64,000 nucleotides of DNA from Vibrio rumoiensis 1S-45 (GTDB lineage: Bacteria; Pseudomonadota; Gammaproteobacteria; Enterobacterales; Vibrionaceae). Below are positions 47,033 to 55,802 of the stretch, in pieces. The notes under the pieces were generated by a model that saw nothing but the letters and a program-made list of their open reading frames with translations, ran no database searches and was not told the DNA's origin. A program made the position numbers and the translations under genes. The stretch covers positions 101,991 through 165,990 of the forward strand of contig NZ_AJYK02000008.1 in the NCBI RefSeq assembly GCF_000286955.2. Reading direction: 5' to 3'. Numbering within the stretch: the stretch's first letter is position 1; the number at the start of each line of letters is the position of its first letter.

Positions 47033-48295
47033 CAGTTGGATAGCCTCTACTGTTTTTTGAACGGCGCCTTTATTACGATGAACCACTGCTAACGCTCGTT
47101 CGCCATACAGGCTCCTTTCTTGTTTATTGGCAAATAGTTGCTTCATTTGAGAGGTTAATTCATCAATATTTTGGCAAATGAGAGCGGCTTTTGCTTGGGT
47201 CAGTTGCTCGGTAATATCGGTAAAGTTGTAGTATGACGGGCCAATAATACAAGGTAAGCCAAGCGCAGCAGGTTCTAATAAATTATGCCCACCGACTTTA
47301 TCGCCGAGTAAACTTCCTCCCATAAAACACACATCACTGGCCGCAAGTAGCACCAACATCTCACCCATGGTATCGGCAAGATACACTTGAGTATGTTCAA
47401 CATTCGCGGATGTTTGTGTTCGGCGAGCAGCAGTAAAGCCTTGAGAAAGGCAAAGCTGGTGAACATCATTAAAACGTTCAGGATGCCTTGGCACTAAAAT
47501 TAATAAAGCGTTAGGGTCTTGCTGTAGCAAAGCTTGATGCACCATGAGCACTTGTTCATCTTCGCCATGATGAGTGCTTGCTGCAACCCAAACTGATCGT
47601 TTCTGACCAAGCTGTTGCCTCAAGGCTTGACCTGAAGTGGTAACACTATCTGCAATATCAATATCAAACTTTAAGCTACCGGTAACGCTAACACGCTCAG
47701 TAGCGATACCAAGCCTAATAAAGCGATCCGCATCATCTTGATGTTGACATAGCACTTGATCAATATGTCGAGCCAGTAAATTGAAGATGGATTGAAATTT
47801 TTGATAGCGAAGGGCAGATCGTTCCGATAATCGAGCATTAATCACTGTTATAGGGATACCTGATTTTGCCACATGATGCAGAGTATTTGGCCACAGCTCG
47901 GTTTCCATAATGAGCATGATTTGTGGGCGAATGGCTTTCACAAAACCTTTGACTGCAAAAGGAAAATCCAATGGCATATAACGGTGCTCGGCAATAGCAC
48001 TTAGCTTTTCAGCCTGCTCTGCACCGGTACTGGTTGTCGTGGTGATCACGATAGGAATGTTTGGGTATTGCTGTTTCAGAGCTTTGATAAACGGGGTTGC
48101 TGCAATCGTCTCACCAACTGAAACGGTATGAATCCATATAGGTTGTACCGCGGTGTCTGCTAATACTGGCGTGCGTCCGAAATGTTCTTTCCAGCGCGCC
48201 CCAAAACTCGGTTTACCCGCTTTTTTCTTATATAAGCCAAATAAGAGAACAGGGGAAAGCAAAGCAAGTAAAACCGTGTAAAGATAGCGGATCAC
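47018..48295 (-). CDS. waaA: 3-deoxy-D-manno-octulosonic acid (Kdo) transferase WaaA
   Basis: WaaA transfers Kdo from CMP-Kdo to lipid IVA on the cytoplasmic face of the inner membrane. The 425-aa GT30 protein has an N-terminal membrane anchor (about 1-22), GARWKEHFGRTP (about 32-43), HTVSVGETIAATPFIKAL with the catalytic Glu, PRHPERF and GHNLLEPAALGLPCIIGPS (about 340-358). The presence of kdkA suggests a monofunctional enzyme adding one Kdo. It lies 9 bases after waaF in the same direction. Confidence 0.95.
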   Translation of the reverse strand: MIRYLYTVLLALLSPVLLFGLYKKKAGKPSFGARWKEHFGRTPVLADTAVQPIWIHTVSVGETIAATPFIKALKQQYPNIPIVITTTTSTGAEQAEKLSAIAEHRYMPLDFPFAVKGFVKAIRPQIMLIMETELWPNTLHHVAKSGIPITVINARLSERSALRYQKFQSIFNLLARHIDQVLCQHQDDADRFIRLGIATERVSVTGSLKFDIDIADSVTTSGQALRQQLGQKRSVWVAASTHHGEDEQVLMVHQALLQQDPNALLILVPRHPERFNDVHQLCLSQGFTAARRTQTSANVEHTQVYLADTMGEMLVLLAASDVCFMGGSLLGDKVGGHNLLEPAALGLPCIIGPSYYNFTDITEQLTQAKAALICQNIDELTSQMKQLFANKQERSLYGERALAVVHRNKGAVQKTVEAIQLPNPV

Positions 48296-48304
48296 AATGA
48301 GTAC

Positions 48305-49339
48305 CTATAATGATTGATAAGCGTCTAAGACTTGCTGAGGTGCTAAATCTTTTAAGCACTTTAAATGGCCTAAAGGACATTCACGCTTAAAGCATGGACG
48401 GCATTCAATATCGGTGTGAACAATCGCTACTTTTTCTGCCAATGGCGGGGTGTATTGTGGAGACGTTGAGCCATATACCCCAATGACTTGGCACCCTACC
48501 GCCGCCGCTACATGCATTAACCCAGAATCATTACTGATCACAGTTTCACACGCGCCAAGCAAATCTACGGCTTCAATTAAACTTGTTTTACCTGCCATAT
48601 CGAAAACATGCTTTTGATTATCCGGTGAGACTAACCCTTTAATGGCTTGAGTCGTGACTTGATCTTTAGCTGAGCCAAACAACCACACTTGTTTTCCTTG
48701 GTTAATCATCGAATCAGCAACAGACGCATAATGTTCAACAGGCCACTGTTTTGCTGGGCCAAATTCTGCGCCTGGACATAAACCAATAATCACTCTATCG
48801 CGGTTCAATTCAAACTTTTCTATTGTATGGCCTTGGGTAAAGCCATCAATGTGTAATTTAGGTTTTGGTAAAGAATCCATTCCACCTAAAGAAGATGAGT
48901 TCACCATTTGGGCTTTCGGGTAAGCCAATGCCACGTAGCGCTCAATCATAAATTGGAATGATTTCTTATTAGGACGAAGATCATTTAACAATCCATAACG
49001 CATTTCACCCTTCCAGCCTGTACGTACTGGAATCCCTGCAAACCACGGTATTAACGCTGATTTTGCTGAATTAGGAAGAATAAAAGCATGGGTATAATCT
49101 TGAGAACGCAGTTCTTTACCAAGTGCTCTGCGACCAAGAAGATTGAAATCACCATGACCAAGTGGCATCTCAATGGCTTGATGTACTTCTGGCATACGCT
49201 CTAAAATTGGCTTACACCAAGCAGGAGCTAGGACGTCAATCAAAGCATCTGGATGCTGTTGCTTCAGAGAAATGTACAGCGATTGTGACATCACCATATC
49301 GCCAACCCAAGAAGGGCCGATAACAAGAATTCGATTCAT
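48305..49339 (-). CDS. waaF: ADP-heptose:LPS heptosyltransferase II WaaF
   Basis: WaaF adds the second L-glycero-D-manno-heptose to the core. The 344-aa GT9 protein has VIGPSWVGDMVMSQSLYISL (residues 5-24), GLCPGAEFGPAKQWPVEHYA (about 186-205) and the donor-binding SNDSGLMHVAAAVGCQVIGVYG (about 262-283), plus the C-terminal Cys-rich IECRPCFKRECPLGHLKCL. All are typical of WaaF. It lies 20 bases downstream of the nucleotidyltransferase gene, possibly within one operon. Confidence 0.95.
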   Translation of the reverse strand: MNRILVIGPSWVGDMVMSQSLYISLKQQHPDALIDVLAPAWCKPILERMPEVHQAIEMPLGHGDFNLLGRRALGKELRSQDYTHAFILPNSAKSALIPWFAGIPVRTGWKGEMRYGLLNDLRPNKKSFQFMIERYVALAYPKAQMVNSSSLGGMDSLPKPKLHIDGFTQGHTIEKFELNRDRVIIGLCPGAEFGPAKQWPVEHYASVADSMINQGKQVWLFGSAKDQVTTQAIKGLVSPDNQKHVFDMAGKTSLIEAVDLLGACETVISNDSGLMHVAAAVGCQVIGVYGSTSPQYTPPLAEKVAIVHTDIECRPCFKRECPLGHLKCLKDLAPQQVLDAYQSL

Positions 49340-49359
49340 AAACCAATGACCATTAATGT

Positions 49360-50088
49360 TTATACAGCAGAGTTCAAAAAGTCATAATATTCATCGGGAA
49401 CACCACAGAATATGACTTCATTTCTAGGGATAAGATGATAATGGATTTTGTTGCCATTTTTTATAAGGTAATTATAAAGTGGGGCGATATACAACTCACC
49501 TTTTTCCCATTGCTCTTGAGGAAGGTCCAAATAAGCAAGATAGGCTTCTTTATATTGTACGATGGACTTAAAGTAATACAAGCCAGTGCAACACAAGTTG
49601 GATATCGCTCTTTTTTCAGCGGTTTCTATTACTTGAGTAGAGCTTGATGACATTGGTTTTGCAAATGACCAATTGTCACCTTGCCCTGAAAACACTTCTA
49701 AGTACCCATCCCACTGATCGATTGCCTCTGGGAATTGGAAATCTGGGCGGAAAGTATCAATATTGAAAACAGTAATGAGTTCAGAGGTAGATTCTATATC
49801 CTTTAATCCTAAATACACCGTTTCAGCTTGGCCTCGAGTTTCTTCATTCAAGGTGATAATGGTAACGTTTTTTATGCCAAGTGCGTGGCAACGTTGTTGT
49901 ACATATCGTGGTGTTTGGTGTACATCACGAACAATGAAAATAAAGTGCTCGGTAGTAAAATAAGCTTCAAAACTGCAAACCGCATGATCAAACAAACTTT
50001 TACCATGAGCTTCTAGCATGTACTTTGGTTGGTTAAAACCAGCCTTGAAGAAGCGGGAACTTAATCCAGCCATTGGAATTACTATCAT
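49360..50088 (-). CDS. Nucleotidyltransferase-fold protein (sugar-phosphate or alcohol-phosphate NTP transferase)
   Basis: The 242-aa protein begins MIVIPMAGLSSRFFKAGFNQ, then PKYMLEAHGKSLFDHAV; this is the nucleotide-binding N-terminus of NTP transferases in the version AGxxSRF...PK seen in cytidylyltransferase-like members, not the GGxGTR form of hexose-1-phosphate enzymes. VFNIDTFRPDF (about 124-134) supplies a metal-binding Asp, and LCCTGLYYFKS is the usual product-side strand. It starts in an ATGA overlap with the kinase gene, so the two are translationally coupled. The substrate is unknown. Confidence 0.8.
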   Translation of the reverse strand: MIVIPMAGLSSRFFKAGFNQPKYMLEAHGKSLFDHAVCSFEAYFTTEHFIFIVRDVHQTPRYVQQRCHALGIKNVTIITLNEETRGQAETVYLGLKDIESTSELITVFNIDTFRPDFQFPEAIDQWDGYLEVFSGQGDNWSFAKPMSSSSTQVIETAEKRAISNLCCTGLYYFKSIVQYKEAYLAYLDLPQEQWEKGELYIAPLYNYLIKNGNKIHYHLIPRNEVIFCGVPDEYYDFLNSAV

Positions 50089-51665
50089 AATTCAGTCTCT
50101 AACATCTTGTAATATAATCGGAAAGCATTGGCTAGTAATGCATTTTGCCTCATTGGATCATCACTGTGTAACGGTAGCATAGAAAGGAAAAGTTGTACTT
50201 GCATAGCATATATTTCACTTTCACTTAGCTGATAATCGATATTGAGTGTATCTAAAAAAATAGCCTGTACCGTTTCTAAATGTTGAGTGTTAGGTAAATT
50301 AAAATTGATTTTATAGTTATCGAGATCGACTTGATAATAGCCGGCAATAATCCAATCGTATAAGCCTAATACAGAATGAGAAATTTTTGCGATATCGTAA
50401 TGAATGTAACCATATATAGACATATCTCCTTGGGTGGTGATACCACGAGGATCGATGGTTTTTATTTTATTTTTTCTGAAATCATACAGGATGTTACTAA
50501 AACAAAAATCACCATGCATGATGCTCGCTTCCGAGTGGCTAGGCAGCCTTTTGGTACTTTCACTTACGAGTTGCTCTAAAGATACCGGCTCACATTGGTT
50601 AAAATGCCACAATGCTTTGTTATCGTACTTTCTTGCTCGACAGAATGTTGCAAGCCTTTCGTTGGTTTTGTTGATGAATAATGCATTGATACTATCAACT
50701 TTTGAATTTTTAGGTGGCGACACTTTACGGCATTCTTCGATAAATAAAGATAACTGTTTAAAGATCTGTCCCCACACCATTTCAGGTAGGCGAGCAAAAA
50801 CAAACAATTCATTTAAAGCACATTGAAATAAATATTCTAAGCGATAAGAGTAATTAGAATGTGTTTCAGTATTACCTAAAAATTGTGGGGTAAAATGCTT
50901 AATAGAATAAGGAATTTCTTTAAACCAATTGGCTTCTGCTTGAATTTTTATATCGTGAGCGCTGCTCTTTTCGATCCAATCTGAATTTATTTTCAGATGA
51001 TTAAAGGCTCTCTGAGTTGTAAATTTAGTCTTTGACTGATAGTAAGTATTGACATGGCCAAAATCCATCCAATCATGTATTTGGATGGTCGAAAGTTTCA
51101 CGTTTTCATTGTAAGTACTTAAAGCTGACAAAAAATCCCAATGGTTTTGGCTGAGAGCTTGGATTAATAAACGGGGAGAAGAAAAGTTAAAGTAACCGCT
51201 GATTATCTCACTACTTAAATTTAAATCATTAGAATCGATACTTAAACAATCACTGGACACTGGAGAGCTAATGCTCGCCCAATTATAAGCGCTATCGGTA
51301 TTAGCCACTGCGATCACATTCTTTTGTTCGGGAATGCTAAGCAAAGTATCACCATAGAGAATGGACAGTTCAGAATCCATTGGTTGCGAGGCAAGAGCGA
51401 TAGCAGCAATGATTGACTCACCTAAAGATAAATCATCAGGAACCGGAAGAAGAGTAACATTATGCTCTTTTAACCAATTTTCATCGTACTCTTCAACATG
51501 ATAAGACTGAGGTATAGAGAGGAAAATGGCCTTATTCTTTGGGACACGTTTTAGCTGATGCTGAAAAAGACGCCTATTCCCTAGGGGAAGAAAGGCTGGA
51601 GGGAGAGGCCCAAATTCAGCTCTTAACTCTTGTTCAATATAGGCGGCAGACATAATCAAAAACAT
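50085..51665 (-). CDS. Two-domain protein: nucleotidyltransferase-like domain plus APH/choline-kinase-type kinase
   Basis: The 526-aa protein seems to be a fusion. Residues about 1-230 resemble a nucleotidyltransferase fold with a degenerate loop (FGPLPPAFLPLGNRRLFQHQL) and SILYGDTLL. Residues about 245-526 form an aminoglycoside phosphotransferase-type kinase with IMHGDFCFSNILYD (about 394-407) and IKTIDPRGI, the catalytic HGD..N and metal-binding D motifs. The first ATG overlaps the HAD gene stop (TAATG), and the stop overlaps the next gene. A Met at residue 5 is an alternative start. The small molecule is not identified. Confidence 0.78.
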   Translation of the reverse strand: MFLIMSAAYIEQELRAEFGPLPPAFLPLGNRRLFQHQLKRVPKNKAIFLSIPQSYHVEEYDENWLKEHNVTLLPVPDDLSLGESIIAAIALASQPMDSELSILYGDTLLSIPEQKNVIAVANTDSAYNWASISSPVSSDCLSIDSNDLNLSSEIISGYFNFSSPRLLIQALSQNHWDFLSALSTYNENVKLSTIQIHDWMDFGHVNTYYQSKTKFTTQRAFNHLKINSDWIEKSSAHDIKIQAEANWFKEIPYSIKHFTPQFLGNTETHSNYSYRLEYLFQCALNELFVFARLPEMVWGQIFKQLSLFIEECRKVSPPKNSKVDSINALFINKTNERLATFCRARKYDNKALWHFNQCEPVSLEQLVSESTKRLPSHSEASIMHGDFCFSNILYDFRKNKIKTIDPRGITTQGDMSIYGYIHYDIAKISHSVLGLYDWIIAGYYQVDLDNYKINFNLPNTQHLETVQAIFLDTLNIDYQLSESEIYAMQVQLFLSMLPLHSDDPMRQNALLANAFRLYYKMLETEL

Positions 51666-52039
51666 TAGTTAGTCTCTTTTTTGATCATGTCATGGATTTC
51701 TTCTAATGTCATTGAGGTGAACTCAGAAGGACGTATTGCTCTATCATCAATATAAAAGCCTTCGGTGCCACACCAAGGCTTTCCTACTAATACTTCATCG
51801 TACGGAACGTCATGTTTATCTAACCATTCAGTGATGATAGGTAAAGTATAAATATTGATTTTTCCAACGTTACCTTCATATGTCCTCATATTACGAGCGG
51901 TAGAAATGGTGATAATAAAGCCTTGATTTTTATACTCTCTTAGCTTTTTTATGACGCCATTGTTTGGTGAGACATTATGATAATCAGAGGTGTCTGCCTT
52001 GGTAATAGTACCATCAAGGTCTACGATGAGTCTTTTCAT
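51665..52039 (-). CDS. Small HAD-family phosphatase (capsule/LPS biosynthesis type)
   Basis: The 124-aa protein begins MKRLIVDLDGTITKADTSDY, giving the HAD motif I DxDGT, and has motif II TISTARNM (about 46-53) and motif III/IV around LVGKPWCGTEGFYIDDRAI (about 83-101). It lacks a large cap domain, like KdsC-type and capsule-associated phosphatases. It opens the three-gene minus-strand operon and likely dephosphorylates a precursor for the kinase and nucleotidyltransferase. Divergent from the WavE gene by 181 bases. Confidence 0.85.
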   Translation of the reverse strand: MKRLIVDLDGTITKADTSDYHNVSPNNGVIKKLREYKNQGFIITISTARNMRTYEGNVGKINIYTLPIITEWLDKHDVPYDEVLVGKPWCGTEGFYIDDRAIRPSEFTSMTLEEIHDMIKKETN

Positions 52040-52220
52040 ATAGCAGTTACGTTTTGAAATAAGTTATACTACTTTAACACTTACTCGATTTGAGATATAC
52101 CACCTTTAATTTCACTTTGCTTTTGGTGTTAGAGAATTGTTTTAATTGTTAATTCATCAGAGTGATAACCAGCTTATTTATAAGGTATCTCTTTGTTATT
52201 TGATTCGTAATGAGATTTAG

Positions 52221-53213
52221 ATGAAAGAATTTAAAGATATCACTGTCGTTGTCCAAGGCCCAGTGCAAACATTAAATGGTCGGGAGCAAGAAGAAAATAT
52301 CACTTATAAATGTTTATCTTCAATACGTAAATATCTTCCCGGTGCAAGTATCATTTTGTCTACTTGGGAAGGGCAGAATATCGAAGGGCTAGATTTTGAT
52401 GAGTTGGTGCTTAACGCCGACCCTGGTAGTAATATCCGGAATATAAAGCCGAGTGGCGAACAACAAAAATATAACAACAATAGGCAGATTGTATCGTCTT
52501 ACAATGGATTAAAGAAAGTTCGAACTCAATATGCGATGAAGCTTAGAAGTGATAACTACCTAACATCCAATAGCTTTGTTCAATTGCAAAAAGATTACAA
52601 ACAACGATCTGAAAAGTATAAGTTTTTAAAAGAAAGAGTCGTTGTTGCGGATGTTTTTTCGCGTAAATATGCCAAAGGATTCCCTGTCGCCTTCCACATT
52701 AGCGATTTCTTTTATTTTGGATTAGCTGAAGATGTACTGTCTCTTTGGAGTATGCCTCTATTTGAGGACTTTCAACCAACGGATCATTGTCAATACAATA
52801 AAGGATACCCTGACTTTGTAACCGACTGTACGCAAGAGTTATTTATAAAAGCGCTGCAACAATTTGATCTATCTTTAAACCTCGAAAGCTTACTTGATAA
52901 CGATAAAAACAAGCTCTATCAATCTGAGCTTTGTATAGCGAATAACCTAATAGTTGCGCCAATGAGTATGATTGGTTTGGAGTTAACAGAAAAGTTTAAA
53001 GGCAAGGCTCGAGTATCTAGCCCTAAGGGCAAAGCTGCACATATACATTTTTTTGAGTGGCTTATTTGGTATAAAAAATATTGTGATGTAGGTATAGAGC
53101 TAGATGATTTAAAAATTCAACGCTTGACCCTTTTCTTTCGTCGGCTTTTTTATATATTTCCATATAGATTGGAAACATTATATAAAATAAAAAAAAGAAA
53201 GAAAAAGCACTAG
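52221..53213 (+). CDS. WavE-family lipopolysaccharide synthesis protein
   Basis: The 330-aa protein matches the WavE family: DITVVVQGPVQTLNGREQE (residues 5-23), LPGASIILSTWEGQNIEGL, ELVLNADPGS and YAMKLRSDNYLTSN (about 102-115). The family is named after a gene of the V. cholerae core cluster, and a glycosyltransferase role in core synthesis is assumed but not shown here. The C-terminus is very basic (KIKKRKKKH). It stands alone on the plus strand between minus-strand genes. Confidence 0.85.
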   Translation: MKEFKDITVVVQGPVQTLNGREQEENITYKCLSSIRKYLPGASIILSTWEGQNIEGLDFDELVLNADPGSNIRNIKPSGEQQKYNNNRQIVSSYNGLKKVRTQYAMKLRSDNYLTSNSFVQLQKDYKQRSEKYKFLKERVVVADVFSRKYAKGFPVAFHISDFFYFGLAEDVLSLWSMPLFEDFQPTDHCQYNKGYPDFVTDCTQELFIKALQQFDLSLNLESLLDNDKNKLYQSELCIANNLIVAPMSMIGLELTEKFKGKARVSSPKGKAAHIHFFEWLIWYKKYCDVGIELDDLKIQRLTLFFRRLFYIFPYRLETLYKIKKRKKKH

Positions 53214-53301
53214 CTTTAGGTGTATGAATTTCCGTTATTCATCTCTTTTAAATTCGTATTTATAGATTAAGTGAAATTTATCATTACGTAATTTGGATAT
53301 A

Positions 53302-53331
53302 AATAAGGTAACCCATTCCGGTTACCTTATT
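53302..53331. terminator. Perfect inverted repeat between convergent wavE-like gene and GT4
   Basis: AATAAGGTAACC (53302-53313) and GGTTACCTTATT (53320-53331) form a perfect 12-bp stem with loop CATTCC. AT-rich ends of the stem could supply the U-rich segment in either direction, consistent with a bidirectional terminator in this 205-base gap. Confidence 0.7.
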
Positions 53332-53418
53332 AATAGAAAATATTTTTAAATATTAGTTATTTTCATCTCATTTTATTGGTTAAGTAAGGTGAAGGTAAAT
53401 GAGGTCTTATATTCAATG

Positions 53419-54516
53419 TTAGATATTTCGGTCGCTTAACATTTTAAAAAAGTTTAAATGTAATTGAGCTGTATCTTGTAGAGAAAAGTTATTTATTACT
53501 CGTTGTTGAGCTAATTTACCCATAGATTTTCTATGCTCTTCGGAGGTACATAATAAACGAATTTTTTCAGAAATAGAGGCGCTGTCATTTACGGGAACGA
53601 CATAACCAGATTCACCATCGACTAATAGTTCTTTGCCACCACCAGTAGTCGTTACTATAGAGGGAACAGCCATGGACATAGCTTCAATAATAGTTTTGGG
53701 TAGCCCCTCTCCACTCACGGATGGTTGAATCTGCATATCACTTGTTGCAAGGATTTCAGGGACATCTTTTCGATATCCTAAAAAATGAATACGTTCTTTC
53801 ATACCGCTAGATTTAGCTAACGCTAGGTTCTTTTCTGTATCCATATCTCGACCGATCAATAGAAAATGCAAATTTTCAATATCGGATAATTGTGAAGCAC
53901 TATCAAGTAAAACATGAACGCCTTTACTTGGTCTGGCATTGGCAATACAGGTGACAACAATTGCATCTTCAGGAAGATTTAACTTTGATCGCTCGATAGG
54001 TTGTGCTTGATACCAGCTTAAATCGTGTCCTTTATAGATGGTTACAACATTATCTGAATGAATCCAAACACGCTTCTTTACATCATCAGTTACAGCCTGT
54101 GCAACACAACTAATACCATTGACCCTCGGGTGCAAGTGAGTGAGGTAGGCTGTTGGATCATATCGATATAAACCACCAACTGTACCTCGATAAGTCACCA
54201 TTTTGGTATTTTTAAAACCAATACATGCAAAAGCAGCATTGGGAATTGTTTTTGAATTCATGGCATACACTATATCGTAATGAGTACTTTTAAGTTCATT
54301 GCGTAATGTTTTAATGGTCTTGCAACAAACTTTTTTAGTTGGGTAGCAATCAATAACTTTAATACCATTTTCTTTAAAGCGTGGAACATATTCAGATTGT
54401 CCCTGAGTAACAATAGTTAAGGTATGGCCAAGTTTAACCATTTGAATAAACATCTCTGCCTCGGGTCTGACACTATTCCACGAATCTTTATAGGAGCTGA
54501 AAATTAGAATATTCAT
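53419..54516 (-). CDS. Glycosyltransferase family 4
   Basis: The 365-aa GT-B protein begins MNILIFSSYKDSWNSVRPEA and has the C-terminal donor block VSGEGLPKTIIEAMSMAVPS (about 265-284) with the Glu pair, then TTTGGGKELLVDGESGYVV. It is the last gene of the hldD-lpxM-waaL run and starts in an ATGA overlap with the ligase gene. It probably adds an outer-core sugar. Donor and acceptor are unknown. Confidence 0.85.
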   Translation of the reverse strand: MNILIFSSYKDSWNSVRPEAEMFIQMVKLGHTLTIVTQGQSEYVPRFKENGIKVIDCYPTKKVCCKTIKTLRNELKSTHYDIVYAMNSKTIPNAAFACIGFKNTKMVTYRGTVGGLYRYDPTAYLTHLHPRVNGISCVAQAVTDDVKKRVWIHSDNVVTIYKGHDLSWYQAQPIERSKLNLPEDAIVVTCIANARPSKGVHVLLDSASQLSDIENLHFLLIGRDMDTEKNLALAKSSGMKERIHFLGYRKDVPEILATSDMQIQPSVSGEGLPKTIIEAMSMAVPSIVTTTGGGKELLVDGESGYVVPVNDSASISEKIRLLCTSEEHRKSMGKLAQQRVINNFSLQDTAQLHLNFFKMLSDRNI

Positions 54517-55802
54517 AAGTTGCCTTTAGGGATTTTTAGCTTGATAGCTCCACTTGTGATTAAAAACACAGCTAGAATTAATGGATAGAAAATAGCTCCA
54601 GAGTTATGGGCAAAAAAGGATTGAGTTAAGCAGTAACCCATAGTAGAGAGAATATGAATTACACCACACTGTTTTAAGGTCTCTTGTTCAAGACTTCGAG
54701 TATCTAATTTTGAGAATAAATACAAAGGATAGAAAAAAACAGCAAAGAAAGCACATAAACCAACAATGCCAAAGACGGATAAGTACTCTAAAAATTGGTT
54801 ATGAGCATGCATTGGTATCCAGACATTTTCAATTTTAGGTATTTGGCCTGTTTCAATTTGTACTTTTCTTGATTCTACTCTTTGGATATATCCAGCTCCA
54901 AATAAAGGGTACTCTTTAGTGGTTAAAATGGCACTTTCCCATAATGCTAAACGGACGCCCAATGAAGTTTCGGGATTACCTCTATCGAATTGATTGATAT
55001 CATTTACAGCGCTGGTTAGTCTACTTTCAAAGTTTTGAGACTGTCCTATGCCCACTATCACTATTCCAATTGTTACTAGGCTTAGTAAACATACCTTTTT
55101 ATTTATGAAGAATTGTTTATTGCAGTAAATTAAATAAATGAAAATAATAGGCAATATAATCCAAGCCCCACGAGAACCGGATAAAATACTAGAGGATAAC
55201 CCTAGAACTACTGAAGCTAAAGATAAAATAAATAAAGGGTAGTTTCGGGTTTTTATAAAATAAAAAGAAAAACAAGCAGAAATAAGGCCTATAGTTGTGA
55301 TCATATCTCCATCTTGGATAGGCATGTATCCTTTGAACCAAGGAATGCTGGGGATATTTGTAAATGCTCTAATCTCGTTATATTTTTGGGTTTGGATGAT
55401 GGCAATAGCAAAGCCAGTAAATGATGCGATTGTTGTACCTAACATCACCCATATCAATTTTGGTGGGTATTTTAAAAGCAGTACAATGATTAAAAGAGAA
55501 ATAATAAATCGACTAGGTTGGTCTATATAAGATAATTTTCCACCTTTGATTAAAATTGAAAGTGTAATTATTGTTATGAATGTGAAAAATATAACAGTTA
55601 AAACCCAAAATTTATTCGGAAGTTCTGATATTTTTATGGGATATATAAAAAGTATAGCTGGAATGATAAGAAAGAAGCCTGCAATATTATGTCCTTTACC
55701 TATGATAAAAAATGAACCGATAGATAAGCAAAGACATAAGCTAACCAAGATGTTGATTTTAGGGTTATTTTTTTGATAATAAGTTAATGGGGTAACATTC
55801 AT
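54513..55802 (-). CDS. waaL: O-antigen ligase WaaL
   Basis: The 429-aa integral membrane protein has about 10-12 hydrophobic segments and the Wzy_C/WaaL domain with a large periplasmic loop (about 260-320) containing LGVRLALWESAILTTKEYPL, FGAGYIQ and MHAHNQFLEYLSVFGIVGL. The H-x2-F/Y-L motif there is typical of ligases. WaaL joins polymerised O-chains to the core at the periplasmic side. A Wzy polymerase has a similar layout, but the position in the core cluster beside hldD and lpxM favours the ligase. It overlaps both neighbours. Confidence 0.85.
   Translation of the reverse strand: MNVTPLTYYQKNNPKINILVSLCLCLSIGSFFIIGKGHNIAGFFLIIPAILFIYPIKISELPNKFWVLTVIFFTFITIITLSILIKGGKLSYIDQPSRFIISLLIIVLLLKYPPKLIWVMLGTTIASFTGFAIAIIQTQKYNEIRAFTNIPSIPWFKGYMPIQDGDMITTIGLISACFSFYFIKTRNYPLFILSLASVVLGLSSSILSGSRGAWIILPIIFIYLIYCNKQFFINKKVCLLSLVTIGIVIVGIGQSQNFESRLTSAVNDINQFDRGNPETSLGVRLALWESAILTTKEYPLFGAGYIQRVESRKVQIETGQIPKIENVWIPMHAHNQFLEYLSVFGIVGLCAFFAVFFYPLYLFSKLDTRSLEQETLKQCGVIHILSTMGYCLTQSFFAHNSGAIFYPLILAVFLITSGAIKLKIPKGNL

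Noticed and set aside
50434..50826. 130-codon plus-strand frame inside the kinase gene
   Set aside because: It is antisense to the APH motif region of a well-supported gene.
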